Shown here in pieces: positions 1 to 10,024 of a stretch of DNA of 64,000 bases (within the stretch, counting starts at the first letter, position 1; each line of letters begins with the position of its first letter). This stretch comes from Defluviitaleaceae bacterium. GTDB lineage: Bacteria > Bacillota > Clostridia > Lachnospirales > WRBF01. A program made the translations under genes and the position numbers. The notes beneath the pieces were generated by a model. It did not search any database and was not told where the DNA came from. It was given only the letters and a program-made list of their open reading frames with translations. The stretch spans positions 1 through 64,000 of the forward strand of contig WRBF01000001.1 of NCBI GenBank assembly GCA_009784685.1, given 5' to 3'.

Positions 1-83
1 ATTCTCGGTCTTGGTGTACGGCTAGTACGACCTGCGACCTCAAATTTCGAATAAACGAATTTTTAGCGGCTTTAGGTCGGAGA

Positions 84-249
84 GTTTTGAGTCGGAAATT
101 TTTATTCCTGCCACGAAAAGAGATCGCAGCCTTACCAATGTAAGGCAAGGGCTGTCAGTACTTTTGTCTACGACAAAAGCGGCTGTGCCGCCGGGCTTCT
201 TCCCGGTACGCATTGACAAAGGCAGGGATAAAAATTTCCAACTCAAAAC
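84..249. repeat. Structured inverted-repeat element (29-nt arms 84-112 and 221-249, 27/29 complementary, enclosing several hairpins)
   Basis: GTTTTGAGTCGGAAATTTTTATTCCTGCC vs reverse complement of GGCAGGGATAAAAATTTCCAACTCAAAAC; internal stems gccttac/gtaaggc (129-146), cttttgtc/gacaaaag (161-179), ccggg/cccgg (191-206). Confidence 0.75.
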
Positions 250-341
250 CGTGTTGTACATTGTATTGCAAGGGTAGTAATAGTAAGTAATATAGTGACA
301 TATGCAACACTTGCCGCATATGTCACTCTTTGATTAAATTA

Positions 342-2039
342 CTAGAATAATTCCCCTAAATTACGAGTAATTATTTCCTCAATATCTGATATCAACATGT
401 TTCTAAGAGCTCTTGGTCTTTGAGGCATATCAACTCTGCCGCTGAATCTTCTAATAGTGATTCTCGCATCACCATCTGAAAGATTAATTGTCCTTGGACC
501 ATCCCAACGGTCATTTAAACGCACCGACGATAAATATGCAACAATATTACGTGCTGGCGTTAATCCAATATTACCTCTAAGTGTAGCTTCACTGCCCCAT
601 TCAGACCATTCACTCCATCCTTCTTGAGACCATTCCGCCATCATGTCTTCCCAAAAATAACCCATCTCTTCTTGCAAATTGGCTAGCTCTTCTTCTGAAA
701 TATCACCAAAAATATCTTCTATAGACATTGGCTCTCTAAAGCTTCTCCAAGAGGAGATGGAGTTATATCTCATTAAGAAATTATTCGTACTGTTTTCGGT
801 GTTCCAGTCGATAGTAAACCTTATGACATCGTTATGTTCAGAAGACCACCATCTAGAGCTGTTTTCGATAACAAGCTCACTTCTGAAATGATTTGTTCTA
901 ACGTTATTGCCAATTAACGAAATTTTCGTTGTATTTCTATCGCCAACGCTTGAAAAATGAATATGGTCAAGCATATTATCTCGCCCTAAAGCACCAAATT
1001 CAATTCTGTTACTGTAATCATTTGCCATAGTTATAACAACGCCGATATATATGCCGTTTGATTCAATAAATTCAAGTATCAAATCATCTCTAAATGGTTC
1101 AATATACTCAAGCTCTTCAAGCAATACTTCAAGCATATGCTCCGTGCCTCTTAAAGAAAACAGCCCAAATGGCATGAACCCTAAGCTATGCAAAGAATCA
1201 AAGTAAGCTGTGACGCCTTCATCATTCAAAATTAACGTGACTGCTTCGATTAAGAATTTGTTTAACTCTTCTGCGGGAACAACTACTCTTGTAACATCTC
1301 TTTCAACAGATATTCCATTAAATTCAAGTGCCCTGTATCCAACAGTAATTCTTGAACTTCTGAACAGATTTCTGTAAGCTGATTCAAGATTTTGAATTGT
1401 TTCAGCACTTAATTGATAATCTGAGCCATCAAATAGTAATCTGATAATGTTGTCATATGAAATATCATTATCAAAAAATCTGAGAAGCCATCCGGATACC
1501 CATGCTAAAGTCGTATCTTGATTTAATTCACTGAAAGCCTTTATGTCGTCAAATGGGTCATGCGCATTTAAAAATATACTGTCGTCAAAAAGTCTCAATA
1601 TAGCCCGGTCATTTGTAAAGTAGGCACCTAAATCAAGATAGAAGCCCAGAAAGTCATCATCTTCAAATTCATCCATTTCGACGGCTAAACCAAATGCTAA
1701 AGCTCTGTCCCAACGGCTGTTAGTTATATCAACATCAAACCTTGGCAATGGGAAATACCAACGGCTTTCACGATCTTGAAATGCATCAAGGTTTAATTCC
1801 ATACGTGCGTTAAAATCTTCTGCAAATAATTCACTTATACGAGAAATTAATTCGTTGTTTGTAACACTTTCAAGCTCAGAACTAAGTTCTCTTACAGTGT
1901 TTGAAAGAGTTAAATCAAAATGCAACTCAGGGCTTACTGACCTAATAATATCTGCCCTGCGGGAATATGCCAAAACTATAGAGCTGATTAAAATAACAGA
2001 AATCAACGTTAGGATCGAAAATTTGAAAAGTTTTCTCAT
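342..2039 (-). CDS. Hypothetical secreted/membrane-anchored protein, paralogous to the 2137-3591 product
   Basis: 565 aa ORF with N-terminal hydrophobic signal-like segment; C-terminus aligns with the neighbouring ORF. Confidence 0.8.
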   Translation of the reverse strand: MRKLFKFSILTLISVILISSIVLAYSRRADIIRSVSPELHFDLTLSNTVRELSSELESVTNNELISRISELFAEDFNARMELNLDAFQDRESRWYFPLPRFDVDITNSRWDRALAFGLAVEMDEFEDDDFLGFYLDLGAYFTNDRAILRLFDDSIFLNAHDPFDDIKAFSELNQDTTLAWVSGWLLRFFDNDISYDNIIRLLFDGSDYQLSAETIQNLESAYRNLFRSSRITVGYRALEFNGISVERDVTRVVVPAEELNKFLIEAVTLILNDEGVTAYFDSLHSLGFMPFGLFSLRGTEHMLEVLLEELEYIEPFRDDLILEFIESNGIYIGVVITMANDYSNRIEFGALGRDNMLDHIHFSSVGDRNTTKISLIGNNVRTNHFRSELVIENSSRWWSSEHNDVIRFTIDWNTENSTNNFLMRYNSISSWRSFREPMSIEDIFGDISEEELANLQEEMGYFWEDMMAEWSQEGWSEWSEWGSEATLRGNIGLTPARNIVAYLSSVRLNDRWDGPRTINLSDGDARITIRRFSGRVDMPQRPRALRNMLISDIEEIITRNLGELF

Positions 2040-2136
2040 TTTTATTTCCTCCTAATTTTCATAAGCCGCCCCCGGAAAGAGGGGTTACGGCGGAAAATTT
2101 GTTGATGTATATTAATTTCCGCCGTAACTTTAGATA

Positions 2137-3591
2137 CTACATAAATGCAAATACTAAAGGCATTATTAACATTTCGATGTCAAACATTGACATATCTCTT
2201 AAAGGTCTTAAATTCGTTGGAACATTTATTGCTTGACCAAGATCACTGATCGTTATTTTGAAATCTCCGTCACTAAATGTTATAGTTTCCCCGCCTATGC
2301 GAGCAGACGATAAGGAGAATACAACGTCATTATTGTCAGATACTGCGAATGTTCCTCTAATATTTCCAAGGGCATGAAGATCAATAACAAAATTGTCATA
2401 AGATTGAGTCGTGTCCCATTCAAAACTGAACATAATAGTATCAAAGTCTGTACGAATTGTTACGTTGACTGAATAATTGTCTGTATTCACATTGCTGCCG
2501 GTTATAGAAAAGAAGAAAGAATCAAATCCATCAGGATCATCGAATGAAATATAGAAGTTATCAAGCATATTAACTTCCCCGATTGCTCCTATTTCAAATA
2601 CACTTCCATCAGGATCTTCAATACGGATTGCGATGTATCTTCCATCTCTTTCAATGAATTGAACAGCTATGTAACCACTCATTAAGCCGGATAATTCATC
2701 AATAGATGCGTGCATTTCATCCATCAACATAGCGTTGAATCCCATTGATTGATAAATTTCATCATCTAATATAACTTTTAAAGCATCAACAATAAATTCA
2801 TTTAATCTCGAACCATTTACTGCAATTGATGTTACTATTACATCTCCTTGAATTTGATCAAAGTCAACTGTTCTATCTTCAATTGTATAAACGAAACCTC
2901 TTGCTAATTCATCATAAAGTTCTTCAAGTCTATTCAGTGTGTATTCGCTTAAAGAGTCATTTGCAGCTAAGCCGCCGGAAGGTCCAATGAATAACTCGCT
3001 ATATGATAATCCGCTAATTCCCATTTCTTCAAGCATTGCAATATCAAGTTCACGTTCAAGTCCAAGACCGTTTGCGTTAGAAAACGCCATTAGATCATCA
3101 AAGAAATTAGAAGCACTGACAGAGATGTTTTCGCCTAAAAAGCTTACAATAACATCTGAATCCGTCAAGAAAAGCCCAATATCCATCATTTCTTGAACAT
3201 CTACGGTAAGAGCCAAAACTCTGTCTCTTAAACTGTTGCTTAAGTTTGAAGTTATTAAAGGCATTCCGGCATCAAAGCCCATGAAGCTATTAACATTAAG
3301 TAAAAGTTCAATATCAAATTCACCCGTTGCAAATATTTCGCCCATTTGTGCAAATACTCTGTTGTCACCAAGGCTCATAAGCTCTGATTCAAGATGACGC
3401 ATAGTGTATGCCCAAGTAGCGTTAAAATATTCGGCAGGGTTAGAACGGTCAACACTTCTGCGTTCAGCAGGTGCTGTGCCATTTGAGCCGCCTGTTTCTC
3501 CGGGTGTTGCACAAGCAGATAGCACTAAGATCATAACCATAACAAGTGCTATCATCATACTGATAAATTTCAAAGACCTTCTTCTAATCAT
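2137..3591 (-). CDS. Putative lipoprotein of unknown function
   Basis: 484 aa ORF; signal peptide with lipobox-like LVLSAC; RBS upstream. Confidence 0.82.
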   Translation of the reverse strand: MIRRRSLKFISMMIALVMVMILVLSACATPGETGGSNGTAPAERRSVDRSNPAEYFNATWAYTMRHLESELMSLGDNRVFAQMGEIFATGEFDIELLLNVNSFMGFDAGMPLITSNLSNSLRDRVLALTVDVQEMMDIGLFLTDSDVIVSFLGENISVSASNFFDDLMAFSNANGLGLERELDIAMLEEMGISGLSYSELFIGPSGGLAANDSLSEYTLNRLEELYDELARGFVYTIEDRTVDFDQIQGDVIVTSIAVNGSRLNEFIVDALKVILDDEIYQSMGFNAMLMDEMHASIDELSGLMSGYIAVQFIERDGRYIAIRIEDPDGSVFEIGAIGEVNMLDNFYISFDDPDGFDSFFFSITGSNVNTDNYSVNVTIRTDFDTIMFSFEWDTTQSYDNFVIDLHALGNIRGTFAVSDNNDVVFSLSSARIGGETITFSDGDFKITISDLGQAINVPTNLRPLRDMSMFDIEMLIMPLVFAFM

Positions 3592-3629
3592 TTTTTATTT
3601 CCTCCTAAGATGTTTTAATAAAGTTTTAT

Positions 3630-4406
3630 TTACGCTAATCCAAAACCCATAAAATTTGCTAGCTTTTTAATATCTGAACAAAGAGTTTTAAATTCATGAG
3701 GATTAAGAGATTGATGCCCATCAGATAGTGCCTTTTCAGGATTTGGATGAACTTCAATCATTAAACCGTCGGCTCCTGCAGCTACTGCCGCTTTGGAAAG
3801 TGGAGCTACATATTCTCTGACCCCTGCCGCATGGCTTGGGTCAACGATTATTGGCATATCTGACCTGCTTTTGATAACGGGCACAGCACTTATATCAAGC
3901 GTATTTCGAGTGCTAGTTTCGTAGGTTCGTATGCCTCTTTCGCATAGGATAACATTATAATTTCCTTCGCTTCTAATATATTCTGCGGCATTAAGCCATT
4001 CGTCAATCGTAGCAGCAATACCTCTTTTAAGAATTACAGGCTTACCTGATTTGCCTACAGCACGAAGCAAAGGAAAATTTTGCATATTCCTTGCACCAAT
4101 TTGCAAAATATCTACATACTTTGCAGTTTTTTCTATAAGGTTAGCATCAAGAACTTCGCAAATAGTAGGCAAACCTGTTTCCATTTTTGCCTCGTATATG
4201 TATTTAAGCCCTTCTTCTTCAATACCTTGAAAAGAGTAGGGGGACGTTCTTGGCTTGTAAGCACTGCCACGCAAGATATTTGCGCCCGATTCTTTAACAT
4301 AACGAGCAGCAGACAAAAATTGTTCCCTGTTTTCAACAGCGCAAGGTCCGCCGATTATAACGAAGCTTCCCCCGCCTATTATTATGTCATCGACAGTAAT
4401 CGACAA
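3630..4406 (-). CDS. aroF: 3-deoxy-7-phosphoheptulonate synthase (AroG-beta/AroF type)
   Basis: Motifs GGPCAVE, GSAYKPRTSPYSFQG, ILKRG, ICERG, DPSHAAG; likely TTG start at 4406 after GGGAGG (ORF opens at 4472). Confidence 0.92.
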   Translation of the reverse strand: MSITVDDIIIGGGSFVIIGGPCAVENREQFLSAARYVKESGANILRGSAYKPRTSPYSFQGIEEEGLKYIYEAKMETGLPTICEVLDANLIEKTAKYVDILQIGARNMQNFPLLRAVGKSGKPVILKRGIAATIDEWLNAAEYIRSEGNYNVILCERGIRTYETSTRNTLDISAVPVIKSRSDMPIIVDPSHAAGVREYVAPLSKAAVAAGADGLMIEVHPNPEKALSDGHQSLNPHEFKTLCSDIKKLANFMGFGLA

Positions 4407-4594
4407 ATAATTTGCCTCCCTCTTAAACCACCATCTTCTTAATAGTATATCGTATTTTTTCATATATTTCAACCAGAAAACAATATGAATTTTATGGAGT
4501 ATATAATATGTTCATGCCAACCGTCCCATAGCATCTATCATTATACCATATGAGTATTTAAAAATCTATCAGGTTTTGCTTGTATCCACACGCT

Positions 4595-4864
4595 CTAAGG
4601 GCTTGGCGTAAATGCCGTCGAACCTAATCCAAGCGGCACAACAAATACAAGTGTAGTCGTCGGGTTTATATGGATTGTTAGTTGAATTGAAGGGGCTTCT
4701 TTTCGTGTTCCTGCTGAAAACGATGTATCATAAGGGATTCCGGCAGATATAAGCAGGGATATTAATACGTTAAATCTACACATTGAAATAGGCTCGCCAT
4801 TCATAACTTGCCGGAATATGTCTATAGAAAACAATGACATTATTTGGTTATCGAATACAGACAT
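4595..4864 (-). CDS. Hypothetical 89 aa protein
   Basis: ATG at 4864 preceded by GAGAGGGG about 8 nt upstream; downstream of pxpC; no recognised family. Confidence 0.4.
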   Translation of the reverse strand: MSVFDNQIMSLFSIDIFRQVMNGEPISMCRFNVLISLLISAGIPYDTSFSAGTRKEAPSIQLTIHINPTTTLVFVVPLGLGSTAFTPSP

Positions 4865-4922
4865 GATAAAAACCCCTCTCGTTATCAGTTTATGTACAAG
4901 TTTGGGGTTTTGTGCGGAATTG

Positions 4923-5933
4923 TTAAAATACTTCTTCAACAACAATGTCATATGGTTTCCCATTGACTTTAACAAGAAAGTTATGCCTGTTTTTAGGGTG
5001 ATGTTCAATAGCATTAACCAAGCTATTTGTATTTTGCACTAAAATAGCGTGTGCTTCTTCAATCGATATGCCTTCAAACCGAATAATGTCTCCGGTTTTA
5101 GATTGAGCAACTATATGCAAGTCTGATGAAATAACAGTAGCTATTTTTGCGTAACCTCCTGCTGTTTGCCCGTCTTCCATAACAATAATTGGGTTGCCGT
5201 CGCCTGGTATTTGTATGCTTCCTGTAACTATTCCCTCGGAAATAATATCACTTCCGGATTTTGTTTCTATTTGAGGACCGTTCAATCTGTATCCCATTCT
5301 GTCAAACTGATTTGTTACTTGATAAGAGCTGTTAAGAAATGTCTCAATTCCGCTGTTAGTAAAAAAATCATCCTGCGGACCCAAAACTACTCTAACTGTA
5401 TATTCTCCCGTATAGGAATAAACTTGTTTTATACGATTTCCAATCAGTTCCCTAAGGGTTTTTGATGGTGCGCTTGTTGTGATGATATCAGACACTTTTA
5501 AAGCTCTGCCTTCATATCCGCCTATTCCTGCTCGTAAAAAAGTTGTTTTTGAATTCATAACAACGGGTACATCAATTCCACCGGCAAACGAGAGATACCC
5601 TCTGCATCCGGATTTTAGCATCCCAAAACTCAAAACACTTCCCTTTTTTATAAAGATGCTCTCCCACATAGGTACAGGATTGCCATCTATTTCAGGCGAA
5701 AACTCTGCCCCTGTAATAGCGATTACTGAATCAGACAAAAACCTCATGCTTGGGGCGGTTAGACTGAATTCCAACACAGCTGAATTTTCATCATTGCCAA
5801 CTAATATATTAGCCGTTTTGTATGCAAGTGAGTCCATTGCGCCTGACGAAGGTATTCCAAGTTTTCTAAACCCTTTGCGCCCTGAATCAACAACAATTGT
5901 TAAAATACCGGGAGTTATAATTTCAGCAGTCAT
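4923..5933 (-). CDS. pxpC: 5-oxoprolinase subunit PxpC / biotin-dependent carboxyltransferase family (KipA-like)
   Basis: DSGRKGFRKLGIPSSGAMD, LGPQDDFFT, DRMGYRL, PGDGNPIIVMEDGQTAGGY motifs; gene order. Confidence 0.92.
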   Translation of the reverse strand: MTAEIITPGILTIVVDSGRKGFRKLGIPSSGAMDSLAYKTANILVGNDENSAVLEFSLTAPSMRFLSDSVIAITGAEFSPEIDGNPVPMWESIFIKKGSVLSFGMLKSGCRGYLSFAGGIDVPVVMNSKTTFLRAGIGGYEGRALKVSDIITTSAPSKTLRELIGNRIKQVYSYTGEYTVRVVLGPQDDFFTNSGIETFLNSSYQVTNQFDRMGYRLNGPQIETKSGSDIISEGIVTGSIQIPGDGNPIIVMEDGQTAGGYAKIATVISSDLHIVAQSKTGDIIRFEGISIEEAHAILVQNTNSLVNAIEHHPKNRHNFLVKVNGKPYDIVVEEVF

Positions 5934-5948
5934 AATTTATCTAGTCTC

Positions 5949-6620
5949 CTATTCTAGCCGGATGTATTCTTCGGGTGTTATTGATATAAATTGTATTAAA
6001 TCTCCCGCCTCATATAATATAGGCTTTTCACGATTAGGGTCAAACATTTTATATGGTGTCCTTCCGATCAACTGCCATCCGCCGGGGCTTTCTATTGCAT
6101 AAATTCCTGTTTGAGCTCCTGCAATTCCTACGCTTCCAGGTATAACTTTTGTTCTGGGAGATGTTAAGCGGGGAGCGTTTATTTTCTTATCAAGTTCACC
6201 TAAAAATGAAAATCCCGGCATAAAACCGAGCATGTAAATCAGATAAGGCTTTGAAGTATGAATTTTTACAACTTCCTGTGCTGTAATTCCATTAATTTCT
6301 GCAACAGACTCAATATCTGGACCAAATTCGCCGCCATAACAAACAGGAATTTCAATAATATTCGGATTTTTAATGTCTTTAGTGCACATATTTAGCTCAG
6401 ACTCTTTAAGCTTAGATACAAGCTCTGAATAAGAAATAACTAGAGGGTCATAGGTTATAGTCAGTGCTTTATACGACGGAAACGTCTCCGTAATTCCTTC
6501 AATTTTGGAAGAAATAACTGCACTTTGAAATGCCGTCACTGCTTTATTAAGCTCTTCTGAAATAGATTGTCCGAATTCAACTACGATTGCTTTGTCACCT
6601 AATGTTAAATATTTCGCCAT
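5949..6620 (-). CDS. pxpB: 5-oxoprolinase subunit PxpB (KipI-like)
   Basis: GFMPGFSFLGELD, PRTKVIPGSVGIAGAQTGIYAIESPGGWQLIGRTP motifs. Confidence 0.93.
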   Translation of the reverse strand: MAKYLTLGDKAIVVEFGQSISEELNKAVTAFQSAVISSKIEGITETFPSYKALTITYDPLVISYSELVSKLKESELNMCTKDIKNPNIIEIPVCYGGEFGPDIESVAEINGITAQEVVKIHTSKPYLIYMLGFMPGFSFLGELDKKINAPRLTSPRTKVIPGSVGIAGAQTGIYAIESPGGWQLIGRTPYKMFDPNREKPILYEAGDLIQFISITPEEYIRLE

Positions 6621-7388
6621 TTAAACAATCTCCTTTAACGCCGTCGGATGTATCCCCTCAGCCGCTAGCGCAGATTTAATTGCCGTAACAAACTCTACGG
6701 CTTCCGGGTTGTCACCATGAACACAAATCGAATGCGGTTCAAGGTTAATTGCTTCGCCTGTTAAACAAATAACAGTTTTATCCTTAACCATTTTAACGAC
6801 ACGCTTTGCGCACTGTTCAACATCATGAATCATTGCCCCTTTTATCCCCCGTGCAACTAAAGTGCCGTCTTTGTTATAAGCTCTGTCAGCAAAAACCTCG
6901 TTTGCGGCTTTAAGCCCTATGTCATTTGCCGCTCTAGTCATTTCGCTGTTTGCAAGGGCAAGGAATATGATAGTTTTATCTATTTCATAAATTGCATCAG
7001 CTATTGCTCGAGCAATATTATAATCAACCGCAGCCATATTATAAAGTGCGCCATGTGGTTTTACATGTTGAATTTTTTGACCCTTAGCTTTAGCAAAGGC
7101 CCAAAATGCGCCTATTTGATATTTAACATAAGCCTTTACTTCTTCAGTAGAAACAGCCATAGCCCTTCTACCAAAACCCAGTAAATCGGGCAAACCAGGG
7201 TGCGCTCCGACCATAACCCCGTTTTTAACCGCCATCTCGACAGTCTTTTCCATAACAACAGGGTCTCCCGCATGGTATCCGCAGGCAATATTTGCAGAGG
7301 TCACGTGTTTTAATATTTCATCATCATACCCTAACCTGTAATTGCCAAAACTTTCGCCTAAGTCTGAATTTATGTCAATCTGATACAT
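6621..7388 (-). CDS. pxpA: 5-oxoprolinase subunit PxpA (LamB/YcsF family)
   Basis: [51 protein letters not shown] 7388 after GGAGGAA. Confidence 0.94.
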   Translation of the reverse strand: MYQIDINSDLGESFGNYRLGYDDEILKHVTSANIACGYHAGDPVVMEKTVEMAVKNGVMVGAHPGLPDLLGFGRRAMAVSTEEVKAYVKYQIGAFWAFAKAKGQKIQHVKPHGALYNMAAVDYNIARAIADAIYEIDKTIIFLALANSEMTRAANDIGLKAANEVFADRAYNKDGTLVARGIKGAMIHDVEQCAKRVVKMVKDKTVICLTGEAINLEPHSICVHGDNPEAVEFVTAIKSALAAEGIHPTALKEIV

Positions 7389-7493
7389 GTATAGTTCCTC
7401 CACAAAATTAATAAAAATAGTCTATCATACGGCTGTAATAGCTGTCAATGAAATGACGATATGACAAAATAGCAAATTCCATGTATCTACAAT

Positions 7494-7531
7494 CAACTAT
7501 AGTTGAAATCAAAGATGATTTGTGATAGAAT
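7494..7531 (+). promoter_or_regulatory. Candidate promoter (TTGAAA-17-TAGAAT) overlapped by palindrome TCAACTATAGTTGA
   Basis: -35 at 7503-7508, -10 at 7526-7531; dyad core 7494-7505. Confidence 0.5.
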
Positions 7532-7573
7532 GTGCCCTGTTGCAATTATTAATAAATACCTAGGAGGAACAAA

Positions 7574-7795
7574 ATGAACCAAGAATCTGCAAAATCGTTA
7601 GAAGAAATGATGAACGAAAAACCTAAAAAGAAAGTAAACTGGTCAGCTTTCGTTGAATCTGATGCGGTTAACTTTTTTAACGCACACGAACTTGAAAAAA
7701 TGTCAATCGAAGATGGTAATGGAAATAAAGCAAAGCTTTCTCGCCAAAAAGATAACGCTATCAAAGTTGAATATTCATCAACTACGATTTTATAA
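7574..7795 (+). CDS. Hypothetical 73 aa protein
   Basis: AGGAGG RBS, ATG start, promoter upstream; followed closely by rarD-like gene. Confidence 0.75.
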   Translation: MNQESAKSLEEMMNEKPKKKVNWSAFVESDAVNFFNAHELEKMSIEDGNGNKAKLSRQKDNAIKVEYSSTTIL

Positions 7796-7801
7796 GTCAT
7801 A

Positions 7802-8725
7802 ATGGAGCAAATACATAAATCACCAAAAAAAGGTTTCATCGCTGCTATAGCAGCACAGCTAACATGGGGAATGCTTGTATTTTATTGGAAATCTATAGAG
7901 TCAATATCAGCATATGAAATTCTTGCAATGAGAGTCATTATGAGTGTTGTTACTGCGGTAATCATTCTCTCATTCAAAAGTGCTTTAAAGGATTCCCTAA
8001 TAGCAATGAAAGACAAAAAATTTGCCGGCATGATACTTATTGCCGGCTTAATTATCGTATCTAATTGGGGAATGTTCATATATGCTGTTAATAACGGCTT
8101 TATTTTAGAAAGTGCGTTGGGATATTTCATTTCTCCAATACTGACGGTGTTATGCGGTGTAATTTTCTTTAAAGAAAAACCGGACAAATATATAATTGTT
8201 TCAGTTATATTTGTAAGCCTGGCAGTAATTTATATGACGATAAGCTATGGCAGACCGCCTTTTATTGCGCTATACCTAGCTATTACGTTCAGCGGCTATT
8301 TAACGGTCAAGAAAAAAATAAACGCTGAACCGGTTGCAGGTCTGTTTTTAGAATCGCTTGTAGTTACACCATTTGCGTTAATTTTCGTTATATTCCTTAT
8401 GGTTACAGGGGCATCAAGTATACTTACTGCAACGATTCCTATTAATTTACTGCTGCTGCTATCAGGGGCAGTAACTATGACCCCGCTTATGTTTGTAATG
8501 ATAGCTCAAAAGCATATCAGCATGTTGATTTATGGCATACTTAGTTACATCGCCCCGACAATGCAAATGCTTATAGGCGTATTTGTTTACTCAGAGGAGT
8601 TTACAATGATTGAGGCTGTTTCATTAGTAGCTGTTATATGTGCGATATCATACTTTACTTTTGGTCAGTATAAGAAATCACAGATTTTAGCTTCTACCAA
8701 CATCAGCAAGCCATCTCTTTCTTGA
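7802..8725 (+). CDS. rarD: EamA/RarD-family transporter
   Basis: AAIAAQLTWGMLVFYWKSIESISAYEILAMRVIMS is typical of the RarD family; multiple TM segments. Confidence 0.85.
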   Translation: MEQIHKSPKKGFIAAIAAQLTWGMLVFYWKSIESISAYEILAMRVIMSVVTAVIILSFKSALKDSLIAMKDKKFAGMILIAGLIIVSNWGMFIYAVNNGFILESALGYFISPILTVLCGVIFFKEKPDKYIIVSVIFVSLAVIYMTISYGRPPFIALYLAITFSGYLTVKKKINAEPVAGLFLESLVVTPFALIFVIFLMVTGASSILTATIPINLLLLLSGAVTMTPLMFVMIAQKHISMLIYGILSYIAPTMQMLIGVFVYSEEFTMIEAVSLVAVICAISYFTFGQYKKSQILASTNISKPSLS

Positions 8726-9886
8726 AGTCCTAAGTAGCATTAATAGGATAACGCCTATGGAAGACAATATAGCAAGAACTAAAAACCTTACCGTTTCGCT
8801 TGGAATAAACCCTACAAGCATTGGGATAAACAGTGCGGATATCGCTAAACCGATTAATATTGCACCTAAATTTCCTCCTATGTATTTGAGCCCGAAATAA
8901 TCAGAGGCAAGAACAGGGTTTACACCTGCCGGACCTCCGTAACAAAACGCCATTATGAACACAACAGGCAGCAAAAATACTCCGCTGATAAATATCAAAA
9001 GCAGAGAGCAAATTGCAGTAGCTGCTGTAATCGCAATAAGTGTGTTTTCTCTGCCCGCCTTTTCAGAAATTATCGGCGCAAGTAAACGCCCAAGAGCGTT
9101 ACCCATACCGGCGACCATAACCAAAGACGTGCCGACAGCGGCACTTAGCCCTCGGTCAATGGCAAGGCTTTTGAGTGCCGGAAGAATGACCAAATACGCC
9201 GGAGTGCCAAACACAAGTGCTAAAGTCATATAATAAAACTGTTTTGTTTTGATAATTTCATTTGTTTCAAACTGTCTTCCGACAAATTCTACTTCTCTAT
9301 TTGCCCCGGATGATTCCGGTAGCCTAATAAGCCTAAATAGACACAAAACAGAAATTGCGATAATTATTGAAACTGTATAAAGCGTGTTAATAACCCCGAT
9401 TTGAGATACCAAAACTTCTGTAACAGGCGCAAATACAACCGCTGAAAAACCAAATGATGAAACGCAGATTCCAATTGCAAATCCGCGTCGATTCGGAAAC
9501 CATTGTTGTGCTGCCGTTAACACCGTGTTATAAATCATCCCGATACCCGTGCCTCCGATTACTCCATAGGTTAAATATACAAGCCAAGGGTGGCTTTGAG
9601 GCACAAGAGGCGTGGCAGCAATACCCGCAGCAAGCATCATCCCGCCGATAAACAAAATAGTTCTTGAATCAAGCTTTGTCAGCAGCTTTCCTCCTATAAT
9701 TATGCCTATAACAAAAAAGCCAAGCATGTACGATGATGTTAACATTACAGATTCAACTGCCCAATTAAGATGTTCGCTAATAGGGGCAACAAATATGCTC
9801 CAAACATATAAAATTCCTATGAAAAATTGTAGAACAGTTCCCGCTATTAAAATTTTAATTGCAGTCTTTCTTTTTGATGTGTCCAT
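8687..9886 (-). CDS. MFS transporter, OFA (oxalate/formate antiporter)-like
   Basis: FFIGILYVWSIFVAPISEHLNW, GGTGIGMIYNTVLTAAQQWFPNRRGFAIG; 12-TM-like profile. Confidence 0.85.
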   Translation of the reverse strand: MDTSKRKTAIKILIAGTVLQFFIGILYVWSIFVAPISEHLNWAVESVMLTSSYMLGFFVIGIIIGGKLLTKLDSRTILFIGGMMLAAGIAATPLVPQSHPWLVYLTYGVIGGTGIGMIYNTVLTAAQQWFPNRRGFAIGICVSSFGFSAVVFAPVTEVLVSQIGVINTLYTVSIIIAISVLCLFRLIRLPESSGANREVEFVGRQFETNEIIKTKQFYYMTLALVFGTPAYLVILPALKSLAIDRGLSAAVGTSLVMVAGMGNALGRLLAPIISEKAGRENTLIAITAATAICSLLLIFISGVFLLPVVFIMAFCYGGPAGVNPVLASDYFGLKYIGGNLGAILIGLAISALFIPMLVGFIPSETVRFLVLAILSSIGVILLMLLRTSRKRWLADVGRS

Positions 9887-10024
9887 TTAGTGAATTCTCC
9901 TCTTGAAAGTGATGAATTTTATAATCACTCTACTTGTAATTGTTTGAATAATAGCGCATAATGAATAGTAGCGTGTCAGTATATCATAAAAATGTTAGAT
10001 TGTATATTTTTGGAGGAAAAAATT

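Noticed and set aside
40-261. 73-aa minus-strand ORF as a real protein
   Set aside because: It is almost entirely made of the 29-nt inverted-repeat arms and hairpins; no RBS evidence; better explained as a by-product of the repeat element.
679-891. Antisense ORFs shadowing the large genes (e.g. 679-891, 2939-3196, 5479-6102, 25004-25558, 53354-53701)
   Set aside because: They lie opposite well-supported coding sequences, with no RBS or recognisable domains.
4133-4336. Out-of-frame ORFs inside aroF (4133-4336 minus and 4080-4442 plus)
   Set aside because: The DAHP synthase frame explains the sequence fully.
9908-9929. AGTGAT-N10-ATCACT dyad between MFS and nadE as an operator
   Set aside because: Only 6-bp arms in AT-rich sequence; too weak without comparative data.
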